Positions 9,127-19,665 are shown, counted from the first letter of the stretch. The stretch: 64,000 bases of DNA from an uncultured Erwinia sp. (GCA_945290265.1 CALYQW010000014.1:1-64000), one strand, 5' to 3'. Notes: generated by a model from the sequence alone, not told the origin. Made by a program: numbers and translations.

Positions 9127-11982
9127 ATGGAAAAAACATATAATCCGCAGGATATAGAGCAGCCGCTTTACGAGCGCTGGGAACAACAGGGCTATTTTAA
9201 GCCGAATGGCGATACCAGCCAGGAAAGCTTCTGCATCATGATCCCACCGCCGAATGTCACCGGCAGCTTACATATGGGCCACGCTTTCCAGCAGACCATT
9301 ATGGATACCATGATCCGCTACCAGCGTATGCAGGGGAAAAACACCCTGTGGCAGGCCGGTACCGATCATGCCGGAATTGCCACCCAGATGGTGGTGGAGC
9401 GTAAGATCGCCGCCGAAGAAGGCAAAACCCGTCAGGATTATGGCCGCGACGCCTTTATCGACAAGATCTGGCAGTGGAAAGCCGAATCCGGTGGCACCAT
9501 CACCCGCCAGATGCGCCGTCTGGGTAACTCGGTTGACTGGGAGCGCGAACGTTTCACCATGGACGAAGGGCTGTCCAATGCGGTGAAAGAAGTGTTTGTG
9601 CGCCTGCATAAAGAGAACCTGATTTATCGCGGTAAGCGCCTGGTTAACTGGGATCCGAAACTGCGTACCGCGATTTCCGATCTGGAAGTGGAAAACCGCG
9701 AGTCAAAAGGCTCGATGTGGCATCTGCGCTACCCGCTGGCCGATGGCGCGAAAACCGCTGACGGTAAAGATTATCTGATCGTCGCCACCACCCGCCCGGA
9801 AACCATTCTGGGTGATACCGGCGTGGCGGTAAACCCGGAAGATCCGCGTTATAAAGATCTGATCGGCAAATTCCTGATCCTGCCGCTGGTTAACCGTCGT
9901 ATTCCGATCGTCGGCGATGAGCACGCCGATATGGAAAAAGGCACCGGCTGCGTGAAGATCACCCCGGCGCACGATTTTAACGACTACGAAGTGGGTCGTC
10001 GTCATAAGCTGCCGATGATCAATATCCTCGACTTCGACGGCAACCTGCTGACCACAGCCGAGGTTTACGATACTAACGGCGAAGTCTGCACTGACTATGA
10101 CGGTAGCGTACCGGCTGAATTTCAGGGGCTGGAGCGTTTTGCCGCGCGTAAAGCGATTGTTGCGGCGATGGATGCCCTTGGCCTGCTGGATGAAATCAAG
10201 CCGCACGATCTGACCGTGCCGTATGGCGATCGCGGCGGCGTGGTGATTGAGCCGATGCTGACCGACCAGTGGTATGTGCGCACCGCGCCGCTGGCAAAAG
10301 TGGCGGTAGAAGCCGTTGAGCAGGGTGATATCCAGTTTGTGCCGAAGCAGTACGAAAATATGTATTTCTCCTGGATGCGCGATATTCAGGACTGGTGTAT
10401 TTCACGTCAGCTGTGGTGGGGCCACCGCATCCCGGCGTGGTACGACGAAGCCGGTAATGTTTACGTGGCCCGCAGCGAAGAAGAAGCGCGTGCCGAAAAC
10501 AACCTGGGTGCCGATGTGGTGCTGACCCAGGACGAAGACGTGCTGGATACCTGGTTCTCTTCCGGCCTGTGGACCTTCTCTACCCTCGGCTGGCCGGAAA
10601 ATACCGCAGCGCTGCGCACCTTCCATCCCACCAGCGTGCTGGTGAGCGGCTTCGATATTATCTTCTTCTGGATTGCGCGCATGATCATGCTGACCATGCA
10701 CTTTATCAAAGACGATCAGGGCAAGCCGCAGGTGCCGTTTAAGACGGTGTATATGACCGGTCTGATCCGCGATGATGAAGGCCAGAAGATGTCCAAGTCG
10801 AAAGGTAACGTTATCGATCCACTGGATATGGTTGACGGTATTTCGCTGGAAGATCTGCTGGAAAAACGTACCGGCAATATGATGCAGCCGCAGCTGGCGG
10901 AGAAAATCCGTAAGCGCACCGAGAAGCAGTTCCCGAACGGCATTGAGCCACACGGCACCGATGCGCTGCGCTTTACCCTGGCGGCGCTGGCTTCCACCGG
11001 CCGCGATATCAACTGGGATATGAAGCGTCTGGAAGGTTACCGTAACTTCTGTAATAAGCTGTGGAATGCCAGCCGCTTTGTGCTGATGAATACCGAAGGT
11101 CAGGACTGTGGTCAGAACGGCGGCGAGCTGGAGCTGTCGCTGGCCGATCGCTGGATCCTCGCGGAGTTCAACCAGACGGTTAAAGCCTATCGTGAAGCGC
11201 TGGACAGCTACCGCTTTGATATCGCTGCCAACATTTTATATGAGTTTATCTGGAACCAGTTCTGTGACTGGTATCTGGAGCTGACCAAACCGGTGATGAA
11301 TAACGGTAGCGAAGCCCAGCTGCGCGGCACGCGCAATACGCTGGTAAACGTGCTGGAAGCGCTGCTGCGTCTGGCGCATCCGATTATTCCGTTTATTACT
11401 GAAACCATCTGGCAGCGGGTGAAAGTGCTGAAAAATATCAGCGCCGATACCATTATGCTGCAACCAATTCCTGAGTTTGATGCCAGCCGGATGGATGATG
11501 CCGCCATGGCGGATACTAACTGGCTGAAGCAGGCGATTGTCGCGGTGCGTAATATCCGTAATGAGATGAATATCCCCCCGTCACGCCCGCTGGATGTGCT
11601 GCTGCGTGATGCCAGCGCCGACGTTGTCCGCCGGGTGCAGGAAAATCACAGCTTCCTGAAAACCCTGGCGCGTCTTAACAGCCTGGATCTGCTGCCTGCC
11701 GGCGATAAAGGCCCGGTGGCAGTAACCAAACTGGTTGAAGGGGCTGAGCTGCTGATCCCAATGGCCGATCTGGTGGATAAAACCGCCGAGCTGGAGCGTC
11801 TGAGCAAAGAAGTCGCCAAACTGGAGCTGGAGATGAGCAAAATCACCGGCAAGCTGGCGAACGAAGGCTTTGTCGCGCGCGCGCCGGAGGCGGTTGTCGC
11901 CAAAGAGCGTGAGCGTCTGGCCGAGTTTGAACAGGCAAAAGCTAAACTGATTGAGCAGCAGAGCGTGATCGCCGCGCTGTAA
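9127..11982 (+). CDS. valS: valyl-tRNA synthetase
   Basis: A 951-residue class Ia aminoacyl-tRNA synthetase that charges tRNA-Val with valine. The HIGH-type motif HMGH is at residues 49-52, the KMSKS loop at 554-558, and the editing (CP1) domain between them carries [15 protein letters not shown]. The anticodon-binding domain and the C-terminal coiled coil (from about 880, rich in Leu, Glu and Lys) complete the family layout. Length equals that of E. coli ValS. The start lies five bases after the holC stop with little independent ribosome binding site. A strong terminator follows at 12001-12027. Confidence 0.98.
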   Translation: MEKTYNPQDIEQPLYERWEQQGYFKPNGDTSQESFCIMIPPPNVTGSLHMGHAFQQTIMDTMIRYQRMQGKNTLWQAGTDHAGIATQMVVERKIAAEEGKTRQDYGRDAFIDKIWQWKAESGGTITRQMRRLGNSVDWERERFTMDEGLSNAVKEVFVRLHKENLIYRGKRLVNWDPKLRTAISDLEVENRESKGSMWHLRYPLADGAKTADGKDYLIVATTRPETILGDTGVAVNPEDPRYKDLIGKFLILPLVNRRIPIVGDEHADMEKGTGCVKITPAHDFNDYEVGRRHKLPMINILDFDGNLLTTAEVYDTNGEVCTDYDGSVPAEFQGLERFAARKAIVAAMDALGLLDEIKPHDLTVPYGDRGGVVIEPMLTDQWYVRTAPLAKVAVEAVEQGDIQFVPKQYENMYFSWMRDIQDWCISRQLWWGHRIPAWYDEAGNVYVARSEEEARAENNLGADVVLTQDEDVLDTWFSSGLWTFSTLGWPENTAALRTFHPTSVLVSGFDIIFFWIARMIMLTMHFIKDDQGKPQVPFKTVYMTGLIRDDEGQKMSKSKGNVIDPLDMVDGISLEDLLEKRTGNMMQPQLAEKIRKRTEKQFPNGIEPHGTDALRFTLAALASTGRDINWDMKRLEGYRNFCNKLWNASRFVLMNTEGQDCGQNGGELELSLADRWILAEFNQTVKAYREALDSYRFDIAANILYEFIWNQFCDWYLELTKPVMNNGSEAQLRGTRNTLVNVLEALLRLAHPIIPFITETIWQRVKVLKNISADTIMLQPIPEFDASRMDDAAMADTNWLKQAIVAVRNIRNEMNIPPSRPLDVLLRDASADVVRRVQENHSFLKTLARLNSLDLLPAGDKGPVAVTKLVEGAELLIPMADLVDKTAELERLSKEVAKLELEMSKITGKLANEGFVARAPEAVVAKERERLAEFEQAKAKLIEQQSVIAAL

Positions 11983-12000
11983 GTTCGCCGCAGTCAGCAC

Positions 12001-12027
12001 GGGCCGGATTTTCCGGCCCGTTTTTTT
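12001..12027 (+). terminator. rho-independent terminator after valS
   Basis: A seven-pair GC stem (GGGCCGG/CCGGCCC) with a four-base ATTT loop is followed by seven Ts, 18 bases after the valS stop. It closes the pepA-holC-valS transcription unit. Confidence 0.9.
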
Positions 12028-12224
12028 GGCTTTTTGCCTCGTGATATCGTGACCGAAATCCAGAAAGCCGTCATCAAATCAATCAATGCCAGTGCAATCC
12101 TGCATCCGGTATCTCAACAGGGAAAACCAGTATAAAGTGCGATTGACTCACACCATCAAACTTGCCAGAATTTTGAACGTAGCCCAAAGAGGCCATTCAG
12201 ATTTTATGCCCCTTGAGGGACCGC

Positions 12225-12251
12225 AAAGCCCGGTTAATTTAACCGGGCTTT
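12225..12251 (-). terminator. terminator after rraB
   Basis: A perfect palindrome, arms AAAGCCCGGTTAA and TTAACCGGGCTTT around one base, lies just past the rraB stop on the minus strand. The A-rich and T-rich flanks let it act in either direction. The 197 bases between it and the valS terminator hold nothing I can identify. Confidence 0.8.
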
Positions 12252-12282
12252 CGCATTTCTGGTAACGTATCATCAGCCAGCT

Positions 12283-12699
12283 TTAATGACGGATACCATT
12301 ATCGTCGTCATCACCGGCTTCAGCGTCATCCTCATCTTCCGCATCCGGATCTTCAAAGTAGGTGCCCCAGCCGTCATAATCGACGTTAAATTTACCGGCC
12401 AGCGCCACCAGCTGCTCAACCTGCTTGTCGATCAGCTCAGCATCCAGCGCCCCTTCACTGAGAATATCGCAGCACATCACGGTGGTACCGTCTTCCAGCT
12501 CCAGCTCTTCCGGCTCCGTGACTTCATAACCCAGCTTAAAGGCTTCCACTGCGGCTTTCTCCAGCGCATCAAAGCTGTCGCAGGAGAAGTGATGTTCAAT
12601 GGTATACAGCGCATCCGGATCGCTGCCATCGTCCAGCAGTTCTTCAATAATCAGTCGCGTCTCTTCACGCTGCTCTGCAAGCAATTCTTCGTTAGCCAT
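12283..12699 (-). CDS. rraB: ribonuclease E inhibitor RraB
   Basis: A 138-residue acidic protein, exactly the length of E. coli RraB, which binds RNase E and changes which mRNAs the degradosome cleaves. The N-terminus [20 protein letters not shown] is the family signature. The tail is extremely acidic, with about 17 Asp and Glu residues in the last 25, ending NGIRH. ATG 12699 is preceded by AAGGAACC on the minus strand. It is divergent from argI. Confidence 0.95.
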   Translation of the reverse strand: MANEELLAEQREETRLIIEELLDDGSDPDALYTIEHHFSCDSFDALEKAAVEAFKLGYEVTEPEELELEDGTTVMCCDILSEGALDAELIDKQVEQLVALAGKFNVDYDGWGTYFEDPDAEDEDDAEAGDDDDNGIRH

Positions 12700-12853
12700 A
12701 ACAGGTTCCTTAGTAGGTGTATCCGGGGGGCGTACAGTCAGAGCCTTTGTGCCATCTGCTGACTGACGGGTAAAGCGTTATTACGCTTATTTTCACACAG
12801 CACCCGACGCGTCACTACTGTTAATCATAAAGTTTGTCCGCCTCAGGGTTGAA

Positions 12854-12892
12854 AATGAATAAACATACCGTTAGATTGAATTTTAATTCATT
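12854..12892 (+). promoter_or_regulatory. two tandem ARG boxes (ArgR operator) for argI
   Basis: Two 18-base sites resembling the ArgR consensus (half-site GAAT, inverted ATTC) lie at 12854-12871 and 12875-12892, three bases apart, the spacing ArgR hexamers need. The second is nearly perfect (ATTGAATTTTAATTCATT); the first keeps a good left half. They sit 21 bases upstream of the argI start, where bound ArgR-arginine would block transcription. Confidence 0.88.
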
Positions 12893-12912
12893 AAATTTGC
12901 CCCGGAGTGTGT

Positions 12913-13923
12913 ATGAGTCACCTGTTTCAGCGTCATTTTCTCAGATTACTGGATTTTACCCCGGCAGAAATCAATACGTTACTGGCTCTGGCCGCAACGC
13001 TTAAGAACGATAAGAAGCGCGGCAGTGAGAAAAAGCATCTGACCGGCAAAAATATTGCGCTGATTTTTGAAAAAGACTCTACGCGTACCCGCTGCGCTTT
13101 TGAAGTCGCCGCTTACGATCAGGGGGCAAACGTCACGTATCTCGGCCCTGGTGGCAGCCAGATCGGCCATAAAGAATCGATTAAAGATACCGCCCGGGTA
13201 CTGGGACGGATGTACCATGCCATTCAGTATCGCGGCTACGGGCAGCAGCTGGTGGAGCAGCTGGCGGAACATGCCGGGGTGCCGGTGTGGAACGGCCTGA
13301 CTAATGAATTTCACCCTACCCAGCTGCTGGCCGATTTGCTGACCATGCAGGAGCATCTGCCGCACAAAGCCTTCAGCGAGATGGTGTTCACCTACGTCGG
13401 TGACGCGCAGAATAATATGGGTAATACCATGATGGAAGCCGCTGCGCTGATGGGCTTCGATCTGCGTCTGGTGGCGCCGGAAGCCTGCTGGCCGGATGCC
13501 GCGCTGGTGGCAGAATGCCGCGCCGCCGCCGCCAAAACCGGGGGTCGCATTACTCTGACCGCCGATATTGCCAGCGGCGTCAAAGACGCCGACTTTATTT
13601 ACACCGATGTATGGGTATCGATGGGCGAACCGAAAGAACTGTGGCAGCAGCGTATCGCCCTGCTGCGCCCGTATCAGGTCAATATGGCAATGCTGAAACT
13701 GAGCGGCAATCCGCAGGTAAAATTCCTGCACTGCCTGCCCGCCTTCCATGACGATCAGACCACCCTCGGCAGGCAGATGGCGCAGCAGTACGATTTACAC
13801 GGCGGGATGGAAGTGACCGATGAGGTGTTTGAATCGGCGCACAGCGTGGTTTTCGACCAGGCAGAGAACCGGCTGCACACCATTAAAGCGGTAATGGTCG
13901 CCACTCTGGCACAGCCGGAGTAA
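12913..13923 (+). CDS. argI: ornithine carbamoyltransferase
   Basis: A 336-residue anabolic ornithine transcarbamylase that makes citrulline from ornithine and carbamoyl phosphate in arginine synthesis. The carbamoyl phosphate loop STRTR is near residue 55, the second phosphate site HPTQ near 133, and the ornithine motif [10 protein letters not shown] near 272. ATG 12913 gives the family start [15 protein letters not shown]; an in-frame GTG two codons upstream (12907) is less likely. Position next to rraB and pyrB corresponds to E. coli argI rather than argF. ArgR sites lie just upstream. It is separated from the pyr promoter by only about 25 bases. Confidence 0.96.
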   Translation: MSHLFQRHFLRLLDFTPAEINTLLALAATLKNDKKRGSEKKHLTGKNIALIFEKDSTRTRCAFEVAAYDQGANVTYLGPGGSQIGHKESIKDTARVLGRMYHAIQYRGYGQQLVEQLAEHAGVPVWNGLTNEFHPTQLLADLLTMQEHLPHKAFSEMVFTYVGDAQNNMGNTMMEAAALMGFDLRLVAPEACWPDAALVAECRAAAAKTGGRITLTADIASGVKDADFIYTDVWVSMGEPKELWQQRIALLRPYQVNMAMLKLSGNPQVKFLHCLPAFHDDQTTLGRQMAQQYDLHGGMEVTDEVFESAHSVVFDQAENRLHTIKAVMVATLAQPE

Positions 13924-13949
13924 GCCAGTCTGCCGCGGCGGGATTTCCC

Positions 13950-13977
13950 TTGCTGTGGCCCGGCGAACGGGTATAAT
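13950..13977 (+). promoter_or_regulatory. pyrLBI promoter
   Basis: A -35 element TTGCTG (13950-13955) and a perfect -10 TATAAT (13972-13977) are separated by 16 bases, upstream of the pyrL leader. The start of transcription would fall near 13984, giving a leader of roughly 185 bases to pyrB. Confidence 0.85.
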
Positions 13978-14001
13978 CCCCTCCGTTTGCCGGGAGGAAC
14001 C

Positions 14002-14133
14002 ATGCGCCACAACCCTGTTAAAAACTGTGTTCAGCCAGTGCTGCGTGTCGCAGCGGGCAGCGCCATTGTTTCCTCTGCCGGTATCACCGATCGTATAAAA
14101 AAGCCCCTCACTGAGGGGTTTTTTTTTGCCTGA
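14002..14133 (+). CDS. pyrL: pyrBI operon leader peptide
   Basis: A 43-codon reading frame behind a good ribosome binding site (GGGAGG at 13992-13997). It begins MRHNPVKNCVQ and ends LTEGFFFA, with its last codons running through the attenuator stem and T-tract. This is the arrangement of enterobacterial PyrL: when UTP is low, RNA polymerase pauses in U-rich stretches, the ribosome closes up and prevents the terminator from folding. The amino acid sequence is little conserved with E. coli, as expected of a peptide whose translation rather than product matters; the length is almost the same. Confidence 0.85.
   Translation: MRHNPVKNCVQPVLRVAAGSAIVSSAGITDRIKKPLTEGFFFA
14098..14128 (+). terminator. 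UTP-sensitive attenuator before pyrB
   Basis: An A-run, a six-pair stem CCCCTC/GAGGGG with a three-base ACT loop, and nine Ts form an intrinsic terminator inside the end of the pyrL frame, about 45 bases upstream of pyrB. Its overlap with the leader frame is what couples termination to translation. Confidence 0.92.
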
Positions 14134-14170
14134 TAACCGCTTATCCGCCGGCGCAGAGTAAGGAGTGACC

Positions 14171-15106
14171 ATGGCTAATCCGCTGTATCACAGACATATT
14201 ATTTCGATTAACGATCTGAGCCGCAGCGACCTGGAGCTGGTGCTGCGCACCGCCGCCAGCCTGAAAGCCAGTCCGCAACCCGAACTGCTGAAGCATAAAG
14301 TGATCGCCAGCTGCTTTTTTGAAGCCTCTACCCGTACCCGCCTGTCCTTTGAAACCGCCATTCACCGGCTGGGCGCGTCGGTGGTGGGCTTTGCTGACGG
14401 CGGCAATACGTCGCTGGGGAAAAAGGGCGAAACCCTGGCCGATACCATCGCCGTGACCGGCACCTATGTCGATGCGATTGTCATGCGTCATCCGCAGGAA
14501 GGCGCTGCCCGACTGGCCACCGAGTTCTCTGGCGGCGTGCCGGTACTGAATGCCGGTGACGGTGCCAATCAGCACCCTACCCAAACCCTGCTGGATCTGT
14601 TTACCCTGCAGGAAACCCAGGGGCGGCTGAGCAATCTGAATGTGGCGATGGTCGGCGATCTGAAATATGGCCGCACCGTGCATTCACTGACCCAGGCACT
14701 GGCCAAATTTGACGGCAATCGCTTTTTCTTTATTGCCCCGGAAGCGCTGGCGATGCCGGCCTATATTACCGATATGCTGGATGAGAAAGGCATCAGCTGG
14801 AGCCGCCATAACAGCATTGAGGAAGTGGTGCCGCAGCTGGATATTTTATATATGACCCGGGTGCAGAAAGAGCGTCTTGACCCGTCAGAATACGCCAACG
14901 TTAAAGCCCAGTTTATTCTGCGTGCCGCCGACCTGGCCGGTGCCCGAGACAATATGAAAGTGCTGCACCCGCTGCCGCGCGTCGATGAAATTGATACCGA
15001 TGTCGATAGTACGCCGCACGCCTGGTATTTCCAGCAGGCCGGTAACGGCATTTTTGCGCGTCAGGCTCTGCTGGCACTGGTACTCAACCGCGAACTGATT
15101 GCATAA
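14171..15106 (+). CDS. pyrB: aspartate carbamoyltransferase catalytic subunit
   Basis: A 311-residue catalytic chain of aspartate transcarbamylase, which joins carbamoyl phosphate and aspartate in the committed step of pyrimidine synthesis. The carbamoyl phosphate loop [10 protein letters not shown] lies near residues 53-62, KGETLADT near 84-91 supplies the Lys that reaches into the neighbouring active site, and HPTQTLLDL lies near 135. ATG 14171 has AAGGAG seven bases upstream and gives the E. coli start MANPLY; the GTG two codons before it is not needed. pyrI follows after 11 bases. Confidence 0.98.
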   Translation: MANPLYHRHIISINDLSRSDLELVLRTAASLKASPQPELLKHKVIASCFFEASTRTRLSFETAIHRLGASVVGFADGGNTSLGKKGETLADTIAVTGTYVDAIVMRHPQEGAARLATEFSGGVPVLNAGDGANQHPTQTLLDLFTLQETQGRLSNLNVAMVGDLKYGRTVHSLTQALAKFDGNRFFFIAPEALAMPAYITDMLDEKGISWSRHNSIEEVVPQLDILYMTRVQKERLDPSEYANVKAQFILRAADLAGARDNMKVLHPLPRVDEIDTDVDSTPHAWYFQQAGNGIFARQALLALVLNRELIA

Positions 15107-15117
15107 GGGAGCATGTT

Positions 15118-15582
15118 ATGACCACCGACAATAAATTACAGGTAGAGGCGATTAAACGCGGCACGGTGATCGACCATATCCCGGCGCAGATCGGCTTTAA
15201 GCTGCTGTCACTGTTCCGCCTGACGGAAACCGATCAGCGTATTACCATCGGCCTGAACCTGCCTTCCGGCGAGCTGGGGCGCAAAGATCTGATTAAGATT
15301 GAAAATACCTTTCTGACCGACGATCAGATTAACCGCCTGGCGCTGTATGCTCCCCATGCCACCGTTAACCGCATCGATGACTACAACGTGGTGGCGAAAA
15401 TTTCGCCCGCGCTGCCGGAACGTATTGAGCAGGTGCTGACCTGTCCGAACAGCAACTGTATCAGCCGTAATGAGCCGGTGCATTCCAGCTTTGCGGTGCT
15501 ACAGCGCCAGGCCGGCCTGACGTTAAAATGCAAATACTGTGAAAAAGAGTTCAGCCACCATGTGGTGATGGCCAGCGCGTAA
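15118..15582 (+). CDS. pyrI: aspartate carbamoyltransferase regulatory subunit
   Basis: A 154-residue regulatory chain that binds ATP, CTP and UTP and assembles with PyrB into the dodecameric enzyme. The nucleotide-binding domain begins [18 protein letters not shown], and the zinc site is formed by two Cys pairs (CPNSNC and CKYC) near residues 108-141, which holds the interface with PyrB. It is the last gene of the pyrLBI operon. Confidence 0.98.
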   Translation: MTTDNKLQVEAIKRGTVIDHIPAQIGFKLLSLFRLTETDQRITIGLNLPSGELGRKDLIKIENTFLTDDQINRLALYAPHATVNRIDDYNVVAKISPALPERIEQVLTCPNSNCISRNEPVHSSFAVLQRQAGLTLKCKYCEKEFSHHVVMASA

Positions 15583-15650
15583 AGGCGTTTGCCAGCCAGG
15601 CATCCGGTTTATACTTACCGTTTTTAAGACAGATATTCTCAGGAGAAAGT

Positions 15651-16040
15651 ATGTCACGCGAAATCAGTACTGAAAAAGCTCCCGCCGCTATCGGCCCTTA
15701 TGTGCAGGGCGTTGATCTGGGCAGTATGGTGATCACCTCCGGTCAGATCCCGGTTAATCCACATACCGGTGAGGTTGCCGCTGATATCGCGGTGCAGACT
15801 CGCCAGTCGCTGGATAATGTTAAAGCGATTATCAGCGCCGCCGGACTGAGCGTAGGCGATATCGTGAAAACCACGGTATTTGTTAAAGACTTAAATGACT
15901 TTGCCACCGTTAACGCCAGCTACGAAGCGTTTTTCAACGAGCACCAGGCCAGCTTCCCGGCACGCTCCTGTGTGGAAGTGGCTCGTCTGCCAAAAGATGT
16001 GAAGATTGAGATCGAAGCTATCGCCGTGCGCCGGGCGTAA
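15651..16040 (+). CDS. ridA: 2-iminobutanoate/2-iminopropanoate deaminase RidA
   Basis: A 129-residue Rid-family protein that hydrolyses reactive enamine/imine intermediates released by PLP enzymes such as threonine dehydratase, protecting other PLP enzymes. The family signatures GPYVQGVDLGSMVITSGQIP and the C-terminal PARSCVEVARLPKDVKIEIE, including the catalytic Arg near 105, are intact. AGGAGA precedes ATG 15651. It has its own leader after pyrI, the usual neighbour. A GC-rich hairpin follows at about 16049-16073. Confidence 0.97.
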   Translation: MSREISTEKAPAAIGPYVQGVDLGSMVITSGQIPVNPHTGEVAADIAVQTRQSLDNVKAIISAAGLSVGDIVKTTVFVKDLNDFATVNASYEAFFNEHQASFPARSCVEVARLPKDVKIEIEAIAVRRA

Positions 16041-16079
16041 TGCTCTTTCCCGGCCTGCCGAAGGCAGGTCGGGATTGAC

Positions 16080-18650
16080 TCAGGAGAGCAGCTGGTTCAG
16101 CTCCTGCGGGGTAAACCCTGACGGCTCACTGAGTTCATCTGCCAGCATTTCCCCCGCCAGATCCGCTTTCTGCTGCTGCATCGCCACTACTTTTTCTTCA
16201 ATGGTGTCGGCGGCAATCAGCTTATACACAAACACCGGCTTGTCCTGCCCCAGTCGCCAGGCGCGATCGGTGGCCTGATTCTCGGCCGCCGGGTTCCACC
16301 AGGGATCGTAGTGGATCACGGTGTCCGCCGCCGTCAGATTCAGCCCGACACCACCGGCCTTCAGGCTGATTAAAAACACCGGCACTTCCCCCTGCTGAAA
16401 ACGTTGAACGACCCCGTCACGGTCACGGGTCGATCCATCAAGGACAACAAACGGGATGCGCGCCCGCTGCAGTTCCTCGCCAATGATCGCCAGCATGGTG
16501 GCAAACTGCGAGAAAATCAGAATGCGGCGATCTTCCGCCAGCAGATCCACCAGCATCTGACGCAGCAGCATCAGCTTGGCCGAGTGCCTGCTGCGCTCAG
16601 TGCGCTTATCGTCGATCAGCTGCGGATCGCAGCAGATTTGCCGCAGCCGCAGCAGCGCTTCCAGCACCAGCAGATGACTGCGCCCTGCCCCCTGCTGCTG
16701 CTCCGCCAGTTTGACCCGGTTTTGCATATCGCGGTGTACCCGGTCGTACAGCTCACGCTGCGGCGCATCCAGTACCACCTGGCGGATAATAGTATTTTTT
16801 GGCGGCAGCTCTTTTGCCACCTCCAGCTTGCGCCGCCGCAGCATAAACGGCCGGATGCGCGCCGCCAGCAGCTCACGCCGTACGCGATCTTTATTACGCT
16901 CAATCGGCATGCGCCATTCGCGGGTAAATTCGCGTTCAGTACCCAGCAGCCCCGGCAGCAGAAAATCAAACTGCGCCCAGAGTTCACCCAGATGGTTTTC
17001 CAGCGGCGTTCCGGTCAGGCACAGCCGGTGGCGGCTGTTCAGGGCGCGAATCGCTTCTGCCGCGCGCGAGGCGCTGTTTTTAACATACTGGGCTTCATCG
17101 AGGATCAGCAGATGATAAGGCTGCGCCACCAGCTGCGGCCGGTCGCGCCATAACAGCGGATAGGTGGTGATCACCACATCAAACTGATCCAGCCGGTCAA
17201 ACCACTGTTTACGCTGCGCGCCACTCAGCGCCAGCACCCGCAGTTCAGGGGCAAATCGCGCCGCTTCACAGCGCCAGTTATGCACCAGGGTGGTCGGCAC
17301 CACGATCAGCGCCGGACGATCGAGGCGACCGGCCTCTTTCTCCAGCAGCAGGTGCGCCAGGGTCTGAATGGTTTTCCCCAGCCCCATATCATCCGCCAGA
17401 ATGCCGGCCAGTTGGTGCTGGCGCAAAAACTGCATCCAGCTGACGCCCTGCAGCTGATAATCACGCAGCACGGTTTTCAGCCCCTGCGGCACCGCCACAG
17501 GCCTGACGCCGCCATTGCCCTGCAGACGCTGCGCCAGCTGCATTACCGCATTATCGCCCGCCAGCGACCAGCGCAGCGCATCTCCGCTGGCGGCCAGACG
17601 CCCCAATTCCCGCGCCGGCAGCCTGAGCGGCTGCGGCTCCAGCTGATGCTTCTGCGCCGCAAACAGATCCACCAGACTGCTGACCAGCGGCTTTAGCTGT
17701 CCGGCGCGAAACAGCAGGCGCAGTTTGTGTTCGTCACGCAGTTCAATGGCTTCATCATCGTCAATCTGATGCAGGTTACCCGACAGCCAGCGATTATCTC
17801 GGACAAACAGCTGAGCCAGCAGTGGCTCCAGACGCTGACGGCGCTGACCAATTTTCAGCGCCAGCTCCAGATCAAACCAGCCGTCTTCCCCCTGCACCGC
17901 CTGCCCTTCAATGCCTTCCACCACGAACTGGTTCCAGCTGAAATCAGGATCAATGCGGATGCGCCAGCCAGCCTGACGCAGCAGCGGCAGCTGCACGCGA
18001 ATAAAGTCGCGCCACTGCACGGGCTCCGCAGGGGCAAACAGCATCTTTGGCAGCGGAACCGGGGTATAGATATGCCCGGAGGGAACCGCCTGTAATCCGC
18101 TCTGCGCAATCTGCTGCAACCAGCGCTGCTCTTCGGCGTGCTGACGCTGCACCAGGCAACGTTGCCCCCGCTGGTCACTAAAGTTATCCGTCTCGCTGCC
18201 CGCCTCAACGGCAATGCCAGCGTAATCAAAACTGACGGCGGCAAAATCCAGCCGTTTCTGACGATGTCCATAGTGGCCGTAGCCGCTGATAAAGTTCGCC
18301 CGCGAACCGAGGGCTAACACCGGCCGTGGCGATGCCTGAATCGGTTCAGGGGAGATCGGCGTCTGCGGCAGCTGACGCTGCAGGTTCGCCAGCAGCAGCG
18401 CGGCAACATGCTTACAGTTATTTTTTACCGCGCAGCTGCACTCACCGCTGGCCTGCAGTCGGCCCTGAGGGCGGCTGAAATGTATCAGTACGCTGAACGG
18501 TTCCGTCGCCCGACCCGGTACTTCCCCCGTCAGCAGATGGTTATGCCACTGAATTTCCCGCACGCTGGCCACCAGTGGCCGCGCCCGGGCCAGGGTGCGG
18601 CCACCCAGCCAACGCGCAACCTGATTTTCGTTATAGCTGACAGACGACAT
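16080..18650 (-). CDS. SNF2-type helicase with N-terminal SWIM zinc finger
   Basis: An 856-residue superfamily 2 ATPase. A SWIM zinc finger (C71, C73, C79, H81) lies in the N-terminal part. The SNF2 ATPase then shows Walker A DDMGLGKT near residue 425, the DEAQ box LILDEAQYVKN near 518, LTGTPLEN, and the C-terminal helicase lobe ending in QATDRAWRLGQ near 797. These enzymes translocate on double-stranded DNA; bacterial SWIM-SNF2 proteins are mostly uncharacterised and are distinct from RapA. ATG 18650 is preceded by AGGA at ten bases; an upstream start at 18707 would add 19 residues. It is the first gene of a segment not collinear with the valS block. Confidence 0.85.
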   Translation of the reverse strand: MSSVSYNENQVARWLGGRTLARARPLVASVREIQWHNHLLTGEVPGRATEPFSVLIHFSRPQGRLQASGECSCAVKNNCKHVAALLLANLQRQLPQTPISPEPIQASPRPVLALGSRANFISGYGHYGHRQKRLDFAAVSFDYAGIAVEAGSETDNFSDQRGQRCLVQRQHAEEQRWLQQIAQSGLQAVPSGHIYTPVPLPKMLFAPAEPVQWRDFIRVQLPLLRQAGWRIRIDPDFSWNQFVVEGIEGQAVQGEDGWFDLELALKIGQRRQRLEPLLAQLFVRDNRWLSGNLHQIDDDEAIELRDEHKLRLLFRAGQLKPLVSSLVDLFAAQKHQLEPQPLRLPARELGRLAASGDALRWSLAGDNAVMQLAQRLQGNGGVRPVAVPQGLKTVLRDYQLQGVSWMQFLRQHQLAGILADDMGLGKTIQTLAHLLLEKEAGRLDRPALIVVPTTLVHNWRCEAARFAPELRVLALSGAQRKQWFDRLDQFDVVITTYPLLWRDRPQLVAQPYHLLILDEAQYVKNSASRAAEAIRALNSRHRLCLTGTPLENHLGELWAQFDFLLPGLLGTEREFTREWRMPIERNKDRVRRELLAARIRPFMLRRRKLEVAKELPPKNTIIRQVVLDAPQRELYDRVHRDMQNRVKLAEQQQGAGRSHLLVLEALLRLRQICCDPQLIDDKRTERSRHSAKLMLLRQMLVDLLAEDRRILIFSQFATMLAIIGEELQRARIPFVVLDGSTRDRDGVVQRFQQGEVPVFLISLKAGGVGLNLTAADTVIHYDPWWNPAAENQATDRAWRLGQDKPVFVYKLIAADTIEEKVVAMQQQKADLAGEMLADELSEPSGFTPQELNQLLS

Positions 18651-18887
18651 TAAACGCGATTCCTGAGCAAAGCGTGCTCTTACATAAATGCTTAACACAA
18701 CCGGCAATAGTAGTAATCCCCCTGGGCAGAATGCAACCAGGAAAACATCTTATTACGCTTGATGCAGTAAAAAATGACACGGCTGGATCTGACACAACCT
18801 GTTATTCAGACAAAATGGCGATCCTGCGCCACAACGCCACGGTTTTTACGCTACAGTAGCGGCGGTGAAAATTAGCGGAATAAACAG

Positions 18888-19220
18888 ATGACTACAGAGG
18901 CATCCACCAGCTGGCAACTTTATATACTACGCACCGCCAGTGGAATGCTGTATACCGGTATCACCTGCGATATTGCGCGGCGCATTGAACAGCACCAAAA
19001 AGGGACAGGGGCCAAAGCCCTGCGCGGCAAGGGGCCACTGGAGTTGATGTTTCACTGTGCAGCGGGCGATCGTTCTCTGGCTTCTAAGCTGGAATATCAG
19101 GTTAAGCAGTTGAATAAAATACAGAAGCTCAGGCTGATTAGTCAGCAGCCTGAGTCGTTAACCGAATGGCTGATTACAGCGGGGACGCCGACGGCGCGGC
19201 AAAGGCAATCTCAGCGTTAA
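18888..19220 (+). CDS. yhbQ: GIY-YIG domain protein YhbQ
   Basis: A 110-residue single-domain GIY-YIG protein. The two motif halves are present as LYILRT and YTGIT, followed by the conserved Arg of IARRIEQH and a late EYQVKQL with the metal-binding Glu. YhbQ proteins are stand-alone GIY-YIG nucleases of the UPF0213 family with reported DNA cleavage activity but no settled role. The N-terminus is about eight residues longer than in E. coli. Its last 47 bases overlap the convergent yhbS. Confidence 0.92.
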   Translation: MTTEASTSWQLYILRTASGMLYTGITCDIARRIEQHQKGTGAKALRGKGPLELMFHCAAGDRSLASKLEYQVKQLNKIQKLRLISQQPESLTEWLITAGTPTARQRQSQR

Positions 19221-19665
19221 GCTCATCACTGGCGGCATCTGCCAGTCGGTAAATCAGCAGTTCACCGGGCTGCTGACAGCGCAGGTGCTCCGCAGCTTGA
19301 AAACCGATGCGACGGAAGTAGTGGCTTTCCCCCTGCACCACCACCGCCGCATAGCCAAACTCATTCAGGGTATCGAGCCCTTCGAAGATTAGCTTTTTAC
19401 CCATCTCCTGTCCGCGTAGCGCGGGATCAACCACCAGCAGCGTCAGCCCCACCCACTGGCGATCCTCACCATTCACCGTCAGCGGGCTGAATGCCGCATA
19501 GCCCAGAACCTGTCCCTGCTCATCGGTGGCCACCACGCCCAGCGTCAGCAGCCCCTCTTCGCGCAGAGCCTGGATCCGTTCAGCCTGCTGCGTATCGGAA
19601 AAAGTTCGACGCAGTAAACTGTCGATGCTGGCGGCATCTACGCCAATTTCAGTACGAATTAACAT
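19174..19665 (-). CDS. yhbS: GNAT family N-acetyltransferase YhbS
   Basis: A 163-residue acetyltransferase. The acetyl-CoA binding segment [18 protein letters not shown] (residues about 75-92) follows the family pattern R/Q-x-x-G-x-G/A, although the first conserved Gly-x-Gly here reads GQEMG. The N-terminus [20 protein letters not shown] and the end match E. coli YhbS closely. The substrate is unknown; roles in RNA-related regulation have been proposed for the family. It converges on yhbQ with a 47-base overlap, the two having been neighbours in E. coli as well. Confidence 0.9.
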   Translation of the reverse strand: MLIRTEIGVDAASIDSLLRRTFSDTQQAERIQALREEGLLTLGVVATDEQGQVLGYAAFSPLTVNGEDRQWVGLTLLVVDPALRGQEMGKKLIFEGLDTLNEFGYAAVVVQGESHYFRRIGFQAAEHLRCQQPGELLIYRLADAASDELNAEIAFAAPSASPL

